From NCBI GenBank assembly GCA_020025545.1, contig JAHHRX010000005.1:1-64000 (forward strand): DNA of 64,000 nt, in the 5' to 3' direction. Positions within the stretch are counted from its first letter, which is position 1. The number at the start of each line of letters is the position of its first letter. The notes under the pieces are model-generated. The model saw only the letters and a list, made by a program, of their open reading frames with translations. It did no database searches and was not told the origin of the DNA. Below are positions 50,416 through 58,252 of this stretch, one piece after another. The position numbers were made by a program, and so were the translations under genes. The stretch comes from Oscillospiraceae bacterium. GTDB taxonomy: Bacteria; Bacillota; Clostridia; Oscillospirales; Oscillospiraceae.

Positions 50416-51786
50416 ATGGTTAAAGTCATCACTTACGGAACTTATGATCTGCTGCATCGGGGTCATATCCGTCTGTTGAAACGAGCCAAGGCCCTCGGCG
50501 ATTATCTGATCGTCGGTGTTACAGCAGACGACTTTGACAAGGGGCGCGGCAAAATTAATATTAAACAATCCCTCATGGAGCGTGTGGAGGCCGTGAAAGC
50601 CACCGGAATCGCCGACGAAGTCATTGTTGAGGAATACGAAGGCCAGAAGATTGACGATATCCGCCGTTACGGTGTGGATATTTTTACGGTCGGTTCCGAC
50701 TGGAAGGGACATTTTGACTATCTGAATGAGTATTGTCAGGTCGTCTACCTGCCCCGGACAAGGGGCATTTCCAGTTCCGATCTGCGCTCGGAGGTGCGTA
50801 AGGTAAAGCTGGGTCTGGTGGAAGATTCTGTCATCGTGCGCAAATTCCTGAAGGAATGCACCTACGTCAACGGCATTGATGTGGTTGGCATCTGCACGCC
50901 GGAGTTGGAAAATCTGCACCCCGATTTTAAGGAACTGCCCCTGAAAACCAGCTGCTATGAGGAACTGGTTCAGAACTGCGATGCTCTCTATATTGCATCT
51001 CAGCCTTCCGAACATTACGAGCAAATCAAATACGCCCTGAATCAAGGCAAGCATGTGATTTGTGAATCCCCCATTGCCATGTCGGCAGAGGAGTGCGACG
51101 AGCTGTTCAAAATTGCCGAGGAGCGCGAGTGTGTGCTGATGGATGCGGTGAAAACCGCCTACGCTACCGCCTACACCCGGCTGATGGTCATTCTCAAGAG
51201 CGGCATCATCGGAAAGATCGTATCCGTGGATGCCACCTGCACCAGTATGCAGGGCTTTAACCCCGCCCAAAAAAACAACAAGAGGAAATGGAACAGCATC
51301 AGCGCATGGGGCCCCGCCGCCATGCTTCCCATTTTCCAGCTTTTGGGTACCAATTATATTGACAAGCGGATTGTTTCCCTGCTGGCAGATGATCAAGGCT
51401 CCTTTGACCTGTTCACTAAAATTGATTTTCTCTACAAGGGTGCCGTAGCTTCCATGAAGGTAGCCAGAGGCGCGAAATCCGAGGGAGAATTGGTGGTCAC
51501 CGGCATGAAGGGCTATGCCTATGTGCCTGCGCCATGGTGGAAAACCGACTATTTTGAGATTCGATACGAAAATTCCGCAGATAACAAGCGGTATTTCTAT
51601 CAGCTGAACGGCGAGGGCATCCGCTACGAAATTGTGGACTTCCTGAAAGCCATCGAGTGTGAATACACTCTGGGCAGCGTTTCCCATGAAGAATCCAAGG
51701 AAATCTGCCGGGTCATTTCCGATTTTTACGCCCGAAGAAATTTCTTCAGTCTGGATGGAAAGGAACGCTATTTGACGGATAAGTAA
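50416..51786 (+). CDS. Fusion: TagD-like cytidylyltransferase plus degenerate Gfo/Idh/MocA domain
   Basis: 456 residues in two parts. Residues 1 to about 130 are a glycerol-3-phosphate cytidylyltransferase-type domain (TYGTYDLLHRGH with the H14-x-G-H17 site; TRGISSSDLR), which would make CDP-glycerol or a similar CDP-alditol. Residues about 140-456 follow the Gfo/Idh/MocA oxidoreductase layout (IDVVGICTPE, QALNQGKH-like and VICESPIAMS). The usual GxGxxG dinucleotide loop is not evident and the EKP lysine is serine (ESP), so catalysis is doubtful. It could feed the CDP-glycerol glycerophosphotransferase of the polysaccharide locus. The ATG follows GAGG. Confidence 0.87.
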   Translation: MVKVITYGTYDLLHRGHIRLLKRAKALGDYLIVGVTADDFDKGRGKINIKQSLMERVEAVKATGIADEVIVEEYEGQKIDDIRRYGVDIFTVGSDWKGHFDYLNEYCQVVYLPRTRGISSSDLRSEVRKVKLGLVEDSVIVRKFLKECTYVNGIDVVGICTPELENLHPDFKELPLKTSCYEELVQNCDALYIASQPSEHYEQIKYALNQGKHVICESPIAMSAEECDELFKIAEERECVLMDAVKTAYATAYTRLMVILKSGIIGKIVSVDATCTSMQGFNPAQKNNKRKWNSISAWGPAAMLPIFQLLGTNYIDKRIVSLLADDQGSFDLFTKIDFLYKGAVASMKVARGAKSEGELVVTGMKGYAYVPAPWWKTDYFEIRYENSADNKRYFYQLNGEGIRYEIVDFLKAIECEYTLGSVSHEESKEICRVISDFYARRNFFSLDGKERYLTDK

Positions 51787-51825
51787 AAATGAGCGTGGAA
51801 GAAACCTTCCACGCTCATTTTTTCT
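51786..51825 (+). terminator. Bidirectional terminator between the fusion gene and mgtC
   Basis: AAATGAGCGTGGAAG pairs with CTTCCACGCTCATTT, followed by TTTTTT; it adjoins both convergent stop codons. Confidence 0.9.
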
Positions 51826-52499
51826 TAAAGTTCTTCCAGATACACGACACCGTCAATCGTACGGATGCGGTCCAGAAGAGCCTGATGGTTCATATGCTTC
51901 TTGGCCTGAAATGTGGCCACCATGCCGCGAACCCCCTGATCCAGCGCATTGTCATGCTCCAGCTGGATGTTTCCGATCTCCAGATTCATCTCCCGGAGCT
52001 TCCGGGTGAATGTACCGATGCTGACATCTTTGGAAAGCTCCAAATAGATTTCTGCCGCCTTGGTGTTGCGCCGCAGCTTATCATCCCAGCGCTGTAATAC
52101 CGTGAGAATCATAAATATAGACAAACCGGCAAACAGTGCCGCCTCATAAAAACCGATACCGAGCGCCAGACCCACACCTGCCGCAGACCACAGACCTGCC
52201 GCTGTGGTCAGGCCTTTGATCTGGTTGTGGCGCGTTACGATGATGGTGCCTGCGCCCAGAAAACCGATACCGCTGACTACCTGTGCCCCCAACCGGGTGG
52301 GATCGCCATTGCCGGTTATCTGGGTAATGTACTGGTTGGTCATCATAATAAGGCATGAGCCCACACACACCAGCATATAAGTCCGAAGGCCGGCCGGACG
52401 ATTCTTCATACCCCGTTCCATTCCGATAATACCGCCGACGACAATCGCCAGCACAATCCGTACCAAAACAGAAATATAGGTAAGTTCCCGCAATTCCAT
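51825..52499 (-). CDS. MgtC/SapB family membrane protein
   Basis: 224-residue protein with four N-terminal transmembrane helices carrying MgtC marks (GGIIGMERGMKNRPAGLRTY, GIGFLGAGTII, GLTTAAGLWSAAGVG) and a C-terminal cytoplasmic ACT-like domain (from about residue 140). MgtC proteins modulate ATP synthase or magnesium-linked physiology; SapB-type members are common in Firmicutes with unclear roles. The ATG at 52499 follows GGAGGCATATT; an in-frame ATG at 52523 is upstream of that site. The leader is too short for an M-box magnesium riboswitch. Confidence 0.9.
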   Translation of the reverse strand: MELRELTYISVLVRIVLAIVVGGIIGMERGMKNRPAGLRTYMLVCVGSCLIMMTNQYITQITGNGDPTRLGAQVVSGIGFLGAGTIIVTRHNQIKGLTTAAGLWSAAGVGLALGIGFYEAALFAGLSIFMILTVLQRWDDKLRRNTKAAEIYLELSKDVSIGTFTRKLREMNLEIGNIQLEHDNALDQGVRGMVATFQAKKHMNHQALLDRIRTIDGVVYLEEL

Positions 52500-52534
52500 A
52501 ATATGCCTCCGTCCTTTTCTCATAATGGGTAACT

Positions 52535-52563
52535 ATTATAGCAGAAGGCAGGTATTGTTTCAA
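52535..52563 (-). promoter_or_regulatory. Promoter of mgtC
   Basis: Minus-strand TTGAAA, 17 bases, TATAAT, about 36 bases before the ATG. Confidence 0.75.
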
Positions 52564-52610
52564 CTGGTAAAAAAGTAAAGAAATACGCGTATGTTTTGTT
52601 CTATCTATAC

Positions 52611-52641
52611 AAAAAATCTCCCCAGCCGGGGAGATTTTTTT
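52611..52641 (-). terminator. Terminator of trmB-mnmG
   Basis: AAAAAATCTCCCC-AGCC-GGGGAGATTTTTTT, a perfect stem with T-tracts on both strands. Confidence 0.92.
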
Positions 52642-54514
52642 ATTCTTTGTTCTGTTCCAGATAAATAAGCAGCACCGCAATGTCCGCAGGGCTGACACCG
52701 GAAATTCTTCCCGCCTGCCCGATAGATACGGGACGGATTTCCGATAGTTTCTGTCGTGCCTCAATCCGCAGGCCGGCAATGCTCATATAGTCCAGATCCG
52801 GCGGAAGACTGCGGGATTCTTCTTTTTTGAATTCCTCCACCTGCTTCTGCTGACGCTCCAGATAGCCCGCGTATTTAATCTGGATCTGCACTTCCTCTGT
52901 AACCGTCTGGGGCAGTGCCGGACGGTTGGGGTCAAAGGGTGCAATATCCCCATAGGTCACCTGCGGGCGGCGCAGAAGATCCGCAAGCCTTGCGGAATTG
53001 GTTACGGGAGCAGAATCCCGGCTCTTCAGCATTTGGTTCAAGGCCTCGCTCCCGGGAACGCCGGTGCTTTCCAGCCGCCGCACCTCCCGCCGGACGGATT
53101 CGTATTTTTCTTCCACCGCACGGAGCCGCTCCTGAGGAACCAGTCCCACGGCAGCACCGATATGGGTGAGCCGCTGATCTGCGTTGTCCTGCCGATGGAG
53201 CAGGCGGTATTCCGAGCGGCTGGTCATGATCCGATAGGGCTCCTGCGTGCCCTTTGTCACCAGATCGTCAATGAGGGTGCCGATGTAGCTGGTATCACGG
53301 GTCAGAATCAGGGGCTGCCGTCCCTCCAGCTTAAGGGCGGCATTGATGCCCGCAATCAGCCCCTGCACCGCCGCTTCCTCGTAGCCGGAAGTGCCGTTGA
53401 ACTGGCCGGCGCCGTAAAGCCCTGCCACGGCCTTGGTTTCCAGGGTGGGCAGCAGTGCCGTGGGATCGATGCACTCGTATTCGATGGCATAGGCCGGGCG
53501 CATCATTTCGGCGTGTTCCAGACCGGGGACTGTGTGCATCATCTCCAGCTGCACATCCTCCGGCAGGGAGCTGGAAAATCCCTGAATATACATTTCCTCG
53601 GTGTCGAGGCCGCAGGGCTCGATAAACAGCTGATGCCGGGGCTTATCCGCAAAGCGGACAATTTTCGTTTCGATACTGGGGCAGTAACGGGGGCCCACGC
53701 CGGAAATGGTTCCGTCGTACATGGGGCTTCTGTGGAGATTATTGCGGATGATCTCATGGGTCTTCTCGTTAGTGTAGGTCAGGTAACACACGGCGCTGTT
53801 GTTGAGTTTATGCTCCGTGCGGAAAGAAAACGGCTCTGCCGTATCGTCTCCCGGCTGCAATTCCATGTGGGAAAAATCGATGCTCCGGCGGTTGACCCGA
53901 GGCGGTGTACCTGTTTTGAAGCGCCGCAGAGGCAGTCCCAGCTCCCGCAGATTATCCGCAAGACCGATGCTGGGGTGCATTCCGTCAGGGCCGGAGGAAA
54001 GCACCGATTCACCGGTGATCACCGTGCTGTCAAGGTATGTGCCGGTGGCAATCACCACCGCTTTGGCACCGTATTCCGCTCCCAGCTGGGTACGGACACC
54101 GCAAACAGCGCCGTTTTCCGTCAGGATGTGTGTGATCTGCGCCTGCTTGAGCTGCAGATTCTCCTGCAATTCCAGCGTGTGCTTCATCACCTGCTGATAA
54201 AGCCTGCGGTCTGCCTGGGCACGGAGAGAATGAACCGCAGGGCCTTTGCCCCGGTTCAGCATCCGATACTGGATGCAGGCCTTGTCTGCCGCAACACCCA
54301 TTTCACCGCCCAGCGCATCCAGTTCCCGGACAAGGTGGCCCTTGCCCGTGCCGCCGATGGCGGGATTGCAGGGCATATTGCCCACGGCATCCAGATTGAT
54401 GGTAAAGAGAATGGTGCTGTGGCCCAGCCGTGCGGCAGCCAGCGCAGCTTCGATGCCTGCGTGTCCGGCACCGATGACCACTACCTCCGTATCTCCTGCA
54501 TGGTAGGCATTCAT
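52640..54514 (-). CDS. mnmG: tRNA uridine-5-carboxymethylaminomethyl modification enzyme MnmG
   Basis: 624-residue FAD protein (GidA) that with MnmE modifies the wobble uridine U34 of several tRNAs. The FAD-binding VVVIGAGHAGIEAALAAA is at the N-terminus, with CNPAIGGTGKGHLVRELDALGG, ATGTYLDSTVITGE and the C-terminal helical MnmE/tRNA-binding region (YAGYLERQQKQVEEFKK, LPPDLDYMSI). The ATG at 54514 lies in a four-base overlap with the trmB stop, so the two genes form one operon. MnmE is not in the window. Confidence 0.97.
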   Translation of the reverse strand: MNAYHAGDTEVVVIGAGHAGIEAALAAARLGHSTILFTINLDAVGNMPCNPAIGGTGKGHLVRELDALGGEMGVAADKACIQYRMLNRGKGPAVHSLRAQADRRLYQQVMKHTLELQENLQLKQAQITHILTENGAVCGVRTQLGAEYGAKAVVIATGTYLDSTVITGESVLSSGPDGMHPSIGLADNLRELGLPLRRFKTGTPPRVNRRSIDFSHMELQPGDDTAEPFSFRTEHKLNNSAVCYLTYTNEKTHEIIRNNLHRSPMYDGTISGVGPRYCPSIETKIVRFADKPRHQLFIEPCGLDTEEMYIQGFSSSLPEDVQLEMMHTVPGLEHAEMMRPAYAIEYECIDPTALLPTLETKAVAGLYGAGQFNGTSGYEEAAVQGLIAGINAALKLEGRQPLILTRDTSYIGTLIDDLVTKGTQEPYRIMTSRSEYRLLHRQDNADQRLTHIGAAVGLVPQERLRAVEEKYESVRREVRRLESTGVPGSEALNQMLKSRDSAPVTNSARLADLLRRPQVTYGDIAPFDPNRPALPQTVTEEVQIQIKYAGYLERQQKQVEEFKKEESRSLPPDLDYMSIAGLRIEARQKLSEIRPVSIGQAGRISGVSPADIAVLLIYLEQNKE

Positions 54515-55170
54515 GCCTGTACCTCCTCATAAATGGGATGGCAGACGATCTCGCAGCGGTTGATGGGGGTTCCCATCGCGTGGAACTTCTCCTCATATCC
54601 CGTCATAATGCCCACGATGCCGTTGGCATGAAGATCCCGGGTAAGATTCTTGACCGCAAGCCCCACCAGCTCGATTTCCTCCAGAGAGGATTCAAAAAGC
54701 TTTGCATTGTCGGTCTTAAAGTGGATCTCTCCGCCGTCCCGAATGACCCGGCTGTACATCCGCAGGAAGGTTCTGTAGGTCAGGCGCCGCTTGGCGTTCT
54801 TGCTCCGGGGCCAGGGGTCAGGGAAGTTGATGAAGAGCCGGTCGATTTCGCCGAAGGCGAAGCACCCTTCCATCAGCGCCACATCCATATCCACAAAGAA
54901 AACATTCTTAAGTCCCATATTCTTTGCCTTTTCCATGGCCATCACCATCGCTTCCCGGCACCGCTCAATGGCAATGAGCAGAACTTCCGGGTTGGCGGCA
55001 GCGGTTTCCACGGTAAATTTTCCCTTGCCGCAGCCTACCTCCACCCAAAGTTCCCGGCACTCGGGCATCAGGCTCCGCCAGCTGCCCTTCATGGCGGCGG
55101 CATCCGCTACCTGCCACCGGGCGCAGGCCTCCATCCGGGGCTCCAAATTGGCTTTTCTTCTCATTCTCAT
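54511..55170 (-). CDS. trmB: tRNA (guanine-N7-)-methyltransferase
   Basis: 219-residue SAM-dependent methyltransferase forming m7G46 in tRNA. It shows LWVEVGCGKGKFTVETA, LIAIERCREAMVMAMEKA, FINFPDPWPRSKNAKRRLT (the TrmB signature) and a C-terminal GTPINRCE segment. The ATG at 55170 lies downstream of a weak GGAGGATTTCTGAT site. It is first in the operon with mnmG and is driven by TTGACT-17-TATAAT at 55221-55249. Confidence 0.95.
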   Translation of the reverse strand: MRMRRKANLEPRMEACARWQVADAAAMKGSWRSLMPECRELWVEVGCGKGKFTVETAAANPEVLLIAIERCREAMVMAMEKAKNMGLKNVFFVDMDVALMEGCFAFGEIDRLFINFPDPWPRSKNAKRRLTYRTFLRMYSRVIRDGGEIHFKTDNAKLFESSLEEIELVGLAVKNLTRDLHANGIVGIMTGYEEKFHAMGTPINRCEIVCHPIYEEVQA

Positions 55171-55220
55171 ATCAGAAATCCTCCGTCAAAGAGTAAAATT
55201 AGTCTTTTATCCAATTGAGT

Positions 55221-55249
55221 ATTATATCAGATTCTACCGAAACAGTCAA
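55221..55249 (-). promoter_or_regulatory. Promoter of trmB-mnmG
   Basis: Minus-strand TTGACT, 17 bases, TATAAT. Confidence 0.8.
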
Positions 55250-55263
55250 AACATTTTCCCCGC

Positions 55264-55309
55264 ATATCCCCCGGGTGGGCTTGCGTTTTTTGGGCTTTTG
55301 CGGTACAAT
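55264..55309 (+). promoter_or_regulatory. Promoter and possible operator of the CsoR-like gene
   Basis: TTGCGT (55281-55286), 17 bases, TACAAT (55304-55309). Just upstream, at 55266-55279, is an imperfect TCCCCCGGGTGGG repeat reminiscent of G/C-tract CsoR operators; autoregulation is inference. Confidence 0.55.
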
Positions 55310-55363
55310 ATGGAAAAACAGCAGGATATTTCTGCGTCCGATGATAAAAAGGAGGCGAAGGCC

Positions 55364-55699
55364 TTGGAAGATAAACACGACCATGCCTATATGCATGCCC
55401 ACGGCATTGCCCACGAACACGGTCACGACCACGGTCATGTCCATGAAAATCAGAAAGCGGTCATCAACCGGCTGGCTCGTGCCATCGGTCATCTGGAAAA
55501 GGTGAAACGGATGGTAGAGGAGGGGGAGGACTGCTCGGATGTGCTGATTCAGCTGGCGGCGGTACGCTCTGCGCTGGATAACACCGGCAAGGTGATCCTG
55601 CAGGATCATATGCGCCACTGCGTGGTGGATGCGGTAAGTGTCGGCGATACCGAGGCCATCGAGAATCTCTGTCAGGCCATCAACAAATTCATCAAATAA
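55364..55699 (+). CDS. CsoR/RcnR-family metal-sensing repressor with His-rich N-terminus
   Basis: 111-residue all-helical repressor. The metal site pattern Cys, His (+25) and Cys (+29) matches Cu(I)-sensing CsoR: the Cys of EDCSDVL, the first His of DHMRHC and its Cys. A His-rich leader (HDHAYMHAHGIAHEHGHDHG) precedes the fold and may bind metal as well. The start is the TTG at 55364, eight bases after AAGGAGG; an ATG at 55310 lies inside the promoter and cannot be used. No copper ATPase or chaperone gene is nearby, so its targets lie elsewhere. Some relatives sense formaldehyde, sulfide or nickel. Confidence 0.88.
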   Translation: MEDKHDHAYMHAHGIAHEHGHDHGHVHENQKAVINRLARAIGHLEKVKRMVEEGEDCSDVLIQLAAVRSALDNTGKVILQDHMRHCVVDAVSVGDTEAIENLCQAINKFIK

Positions 55700-55734
55700 A
55701 AAACTCCGGGTGCACACGCATCCGGAGTTTTTCG
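55698..55734 (+). terminator. Terminator of the CsoR-like gene
   Basis: AAAAACTCCGG pairs with CCGGAGTTTTT around a 12-base loop. Confidence 0.9.
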
Positions 55735-55792
55735 GTCTATCTGTCCCCTCCTGCGCATAGGCTGTACCACCTAAAGTTCGGAGGGATGGAAA

Positions 55793-56938
55793 GTGAAGAA
55801 AATCTGTATTTTGCTGGCCTTCTGTCTGCTGCTATCCATGCTCTGCCTGCCGGTGCAGGGAGCACAGCCGGATACGGCCGGAAAAAGCGCCCTGCTGATG
55901 GACATGACCACCGGGAAAGTGCTTTATGAAAAAAACTCACACGAAAAGCTGGCACCTGCCAGCGTCACCAAGGTAATGACCATGCTCCTTATTATGGAAG
56001 CGATCGACTCCGGAAAGATCAGCTGGAACGATACCGTCACCGTTTCCGAGGCCGCCGCCGCAAAGGGGGGCAGTCAGATCTATCTCAAGGTCGGGGAGAC
56101 CATGCCCGTTACCGATATGCTGAAATCCATTGCCGTTTCCTCTGCCAATGACTGCGCCTGCGCCATGGCAGAGCATATCGCCGGCAGCGAGGATGCCTTT
56201 GTGGAGGCCATGAATCGCCGGGCTGAGGAATTGGGCATGAAAGACACCCATTTTGTCAACTGCACGGGACTGGACGACGGAGAAAATGCCAAGGAGCATC
56301 TCACCAGTGCCTATGATATCGCTCTCATGTCTCGGGAGCTGATGAAAAATCACCCGGATATAATGAAATTCACCACCATTTGGATGGATAGCGTCCGGGG
56401 CGGTGCATTCGGACTTGCCAACACCAACAAGCTCATCCGCTTTTACCCCGGGGCAACGGGGCTCAAAACCGGTTTCACCTCCGCCGCGGGCTACTGCCTG
56501 TCCGCTACCGCACAGCGGGAGGGGCTGTCGCTCATCGCCGTGGTCATGGGGGCCGCAACCTCTCAGGAACGGTTTGCCGCCTGTAAGTCCATGCTGGACT
56601 TTGGCTTTGCAAACTATGCGCTCGTCACCCCGGAAATGCCCCAATCCACCGCTGTACCCGTAAAGCTGGGGCATGAAAAAGCCGTTACCGCCCTTCCGGC
56701 AGAGGAAAGTGCCCTGCTCATCGACAAGTCCCAGCGCCAGAGCGTTACCACCCATGTGGAGCTGGAAGAAACCGTCACCGCTCCCGTGAGCAAGGGGCAG
56801 AAGCTGGGAACCCTCACCATAAAAGCCGGCGAGCAGGTTCTGGCGCAGATTCCCATGGTGGCTCAGGAGAGCGTGGAACGGCTGGGATTTTGGGAGCTTT
56901 TCCGGCAGATCCTCGGCAGAATTGCCATGTGCGGCTGA
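55793..56938 (+). CDS. D-alanyl-D-alanine carboxypeptidase (DacF/PBP5 type)
   Basis: 381-residue exported penicillin-binding protein that trims the terminal D-Ala of peptidoglycan stems. It has a signal peptide (residues 1 to about 24, ILLAFCLLLSMLCLPVQG), the active-site SVTK (S57-K60), SAN (S117-N119) and KTG (K225-G227), a PBP5 C-terminal beta domain, and an amphipathic C-terminal anchor (FWELFRQILGRI). The start is a GTG at 55793 after GGAGGG. In spore formers this class includes DacF, made in the forespore; the promoter here could not be defined. It is monocistronic. Confidence 0.95.
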   Translation: MKKICILLAFCLLLSMLCLPVQGAQPDTAGKSALLMDMTTGKVLYEKNSHEKLAPASVTKVMTMLLIMEAIDSGKISWNDTVTVSEAAAAKGGSQIYLKVGETMPVTDMLKSIAVSSANDCACAMAEHIAGSEDAFVEAMNRRAEELGMKDTHFVNCTGLDDGENAKEHLTSAYDIALMSRELMKNHPDIMKFTTIWMDSVRGGAFGLANTNKLIRFYPGATGLKTGFTSAAGYCLSATAQREGLSLIAVVMGAATSQERFAACKSMLDFGFANYALVTPEMPQSTAVPVKLGHEKAVTALPAEESALLIDKSQRQSVTTHVELEETVTAPVSKGQKLGTLTIKAGEQVLAQIPMVAQESVERLGFWELFRQILGRIAMCG

Positions 56939-56971
56939 ATATATTCCGCCGGAGGCGAGCTGTGCCCCCAC

Positions 56972-57012
56972 AGCAAAAAAACACCCCCGGGGCATAATAC
57001 CTCGGGAGTGTC
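56972..57012 (-). terminator. Terminator of the rpsF-ssb-rpsR operon
   Basis: Minus-strand ACACTCCCGAGG pairs with CCCCGGGGGTGT (with G-U pairs) and is followed by TTTTTTT. Confidence 0.85.
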
Positions 57013-57021
57013 TGTGTTACA

Positions 57022-57258
57022 TTAGTCAGCAACGTAGGGCAGCAGAGCGATCTGACGGGCGCGCTTAATGGCGACGGTCAGGTCACGCTGGTGAGCTGCG
57101 CAGGTACCGGTGGTACGGCGGGGCAGGATCTTGCCGCGCTCGGACAGGTAACGGCGGAGCTTTGCAGTGTCCTTATAATCAATGCTGGTCACTTTATCCA
57201 CGCAAAATGCGCAAACCTTTCTACGCTTGCGGGGACGCATACGCTGTTCATTAGCCAT
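57022..57258 (-). CDS. rpsR: 30S ribosomal protein S18
   Basis: 78-residue ribosomal protein S18, complete (RPRKRRKVCAFCVDK, DYKDTAKLRRYLSERGKILPRR, RARQIALLPYV). The CAFC pair and a further Cys suggest the zinc-binding (C+) form. It is last in the conserved rpsF-ssb-rpsR operon; S6 and S18 form a dimer on the 30S platform. Confidence 0.98.
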   Translation of the reverse strand: MANEQRMRPRKRRKVCAFCVDKVTSIDYKDTAKLRRYLSERGKILPRRTTGTCAAHQRDLTVAIKRARQIALLPYVAD

Positions 57259-57299
57259 GAAGATTACCTCCTTCGTAAGAATGTGAAAAAATTCAAATT

Positions 57300-57788
57300 T
57301 TAGAAGGGCAGCTGGGCGTCATCGTCCTCCAGCATCGCAAAATCGGATGCGGGAGCACTGGCGGGAGCGGAATATCCGCCGAAGCCAGAAGCAGCGGGAG
57401 CGGGAGCGCTATAGCTGTTGTTTCCGCCGTAGGCGTTGCCGCCATAGCTGGAATTGCCGCTGTCACGCTTGCTTTCGCCAAAGTAGACATTATCTGCCAC
57501 AACTTCGGCGCTGCGGCGCTTGTTGCCTTCCTTGTCGGTCCAGCCTCTGATCTGAAGCCGACCGGAAACCACGATCATTGAGCCCTTGGTGAAATACTTG
57601 GAGACAAATTCTCCGGTCTGACGCCAAGCAACGCAGTCAATGAAGTCAGTTTCACGCTCGCCGCCGTCTCTGCCGCCGAAATCACGGTCAACAGCTACGG
57701 TAAAGCTGGCAACGGCAATGCCGCTGCCGGTACGGCGAAGCTCGGGATCACGGGTCAGGCGACCCATGATGGTAATGTGGTTGAGCAT
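57300..57788 (-). CDS. ssb: Single-stranded DNA-binding protein
   Basis: 162-residue SSB with an N-terminal OB-fold (MLNHITIMGRLTRDPELRRT, FTVAVDR, VVSGRLQIRGWTDKEGNKR), a Gly/Ser/Asn-rich linker (about 115-150) and the acidic C-terminal tail LEDDDAQLPF that recruits replication and repair partners. It lies between rpsF and rpsR in the usual order. Confidence 0.98.
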   Translation of the reverse strand: MLNHITIMGRLTRDPELRRTGSGIAVASFTVAVDRDFGGRDGGERETDFIDCVAWRQTGEFVSKYFTKGSMIVVSGRLQIRGWTDKEGNKRRSAEVVADNVYFGESKRDSGNSSYGGNAYGGNNSYSAPAPAASGFGGYSAPASAPASDFAMLEDDDAQLPF

Positions 57789-57800
57789 TTTTATGCCTCC

Positions 57801-58097
57801 TTATTCTGCCACGACGGTAGTCAGGCAGCGCAGGACGCCTTCGGTGATCTTCATCACACGCTCCAGCTCAGCGGGGAACTCGGGCTTGGACTCAAAGTTC
57901 ATCAGAACGTAGTATCCCTCGGGCAGATCGTTGATGGGGTATGCCAGACGACGCTTGCCCCACTCATCGATGTTAGTCAGAGTACCCTCCGCTTCCACCA
58001 TTGCCTTGAACTTTTCCACAAGTGCAGCGATGCCCTCTTCGCCCTGAGCAGGGTCGATGATGTAGAGCACCTCGTACTTACCGGTGATCTTAGCCAT
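57801..58097 (-). CDS. rpsF: 30S ribosomal protein S6
   Basis: 98-residue ribosomal protein S6 (KYEVLYIIDPAQGEEGI, WGKRRLAYPINDLPEGYYVLMNF). The ATG at 58097 follows AAAGGAGG; the reading frame extends upstream to 58160 but without a ribosome binding site. It is first in the operon, 12 bases before ssb, behind a perfect promoter and a GC-rich hairpin leader. Confidence 0.97.
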   Translation of the reverse strand: MAKITGKYEVLYIIDPAQGEEGIAALVEKFKAMVEAEGTLTNIDEWGKRRLAYPINDLPEGYYVLMNFESKPEFPAELERVMKITEGVLRCLTTVVAE

Positions 58098-58117
58098 GTT
58101 GTTTGCACCTCCTTTTG

Positions 58118-58168
58118 GACTTTTGGCCCCCGGACGCACCGGGAGCAAGGATGTCCGCATTCGCAGAC
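58118..58168 (-). promoter_or_regulatory. Leader hairpin of the rpsF operon
   Basis: The 5' leader can pair GCGGAC with GTCCG around a region containing TCCCGG. Many bacteria autoregulate this operon through an S6:S18-binding hairpin with a conserved CCG; this may be that element. Motif matched by eye only. Confidence 0.4.
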
Positions 58169-58174
58169 CTAGCC

Positions 58175-58203
58175 ATTGTACTTGATAAACGCAAGTTTGT
58201 CAA
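58175..58203 (-). promoter_or_regulatory. Consensus promoter of rpsF-ssb-rpsR
   Basis: Minus-strand TTGACA, 17 bases, TACAAT. Confidence 0.88.
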
Positions 58204-58252
58204 GAATATTTCCTGAAAAAGTTTCAATTTTTCCTGATTCTTCTGTTTTGGC

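Noticed and set aside
52500..52610. M-box magnesium riboswitch before mgtC
   Set aside because: The promoter is only about 36 bases from the ATG, leaving no room for the aptamer.
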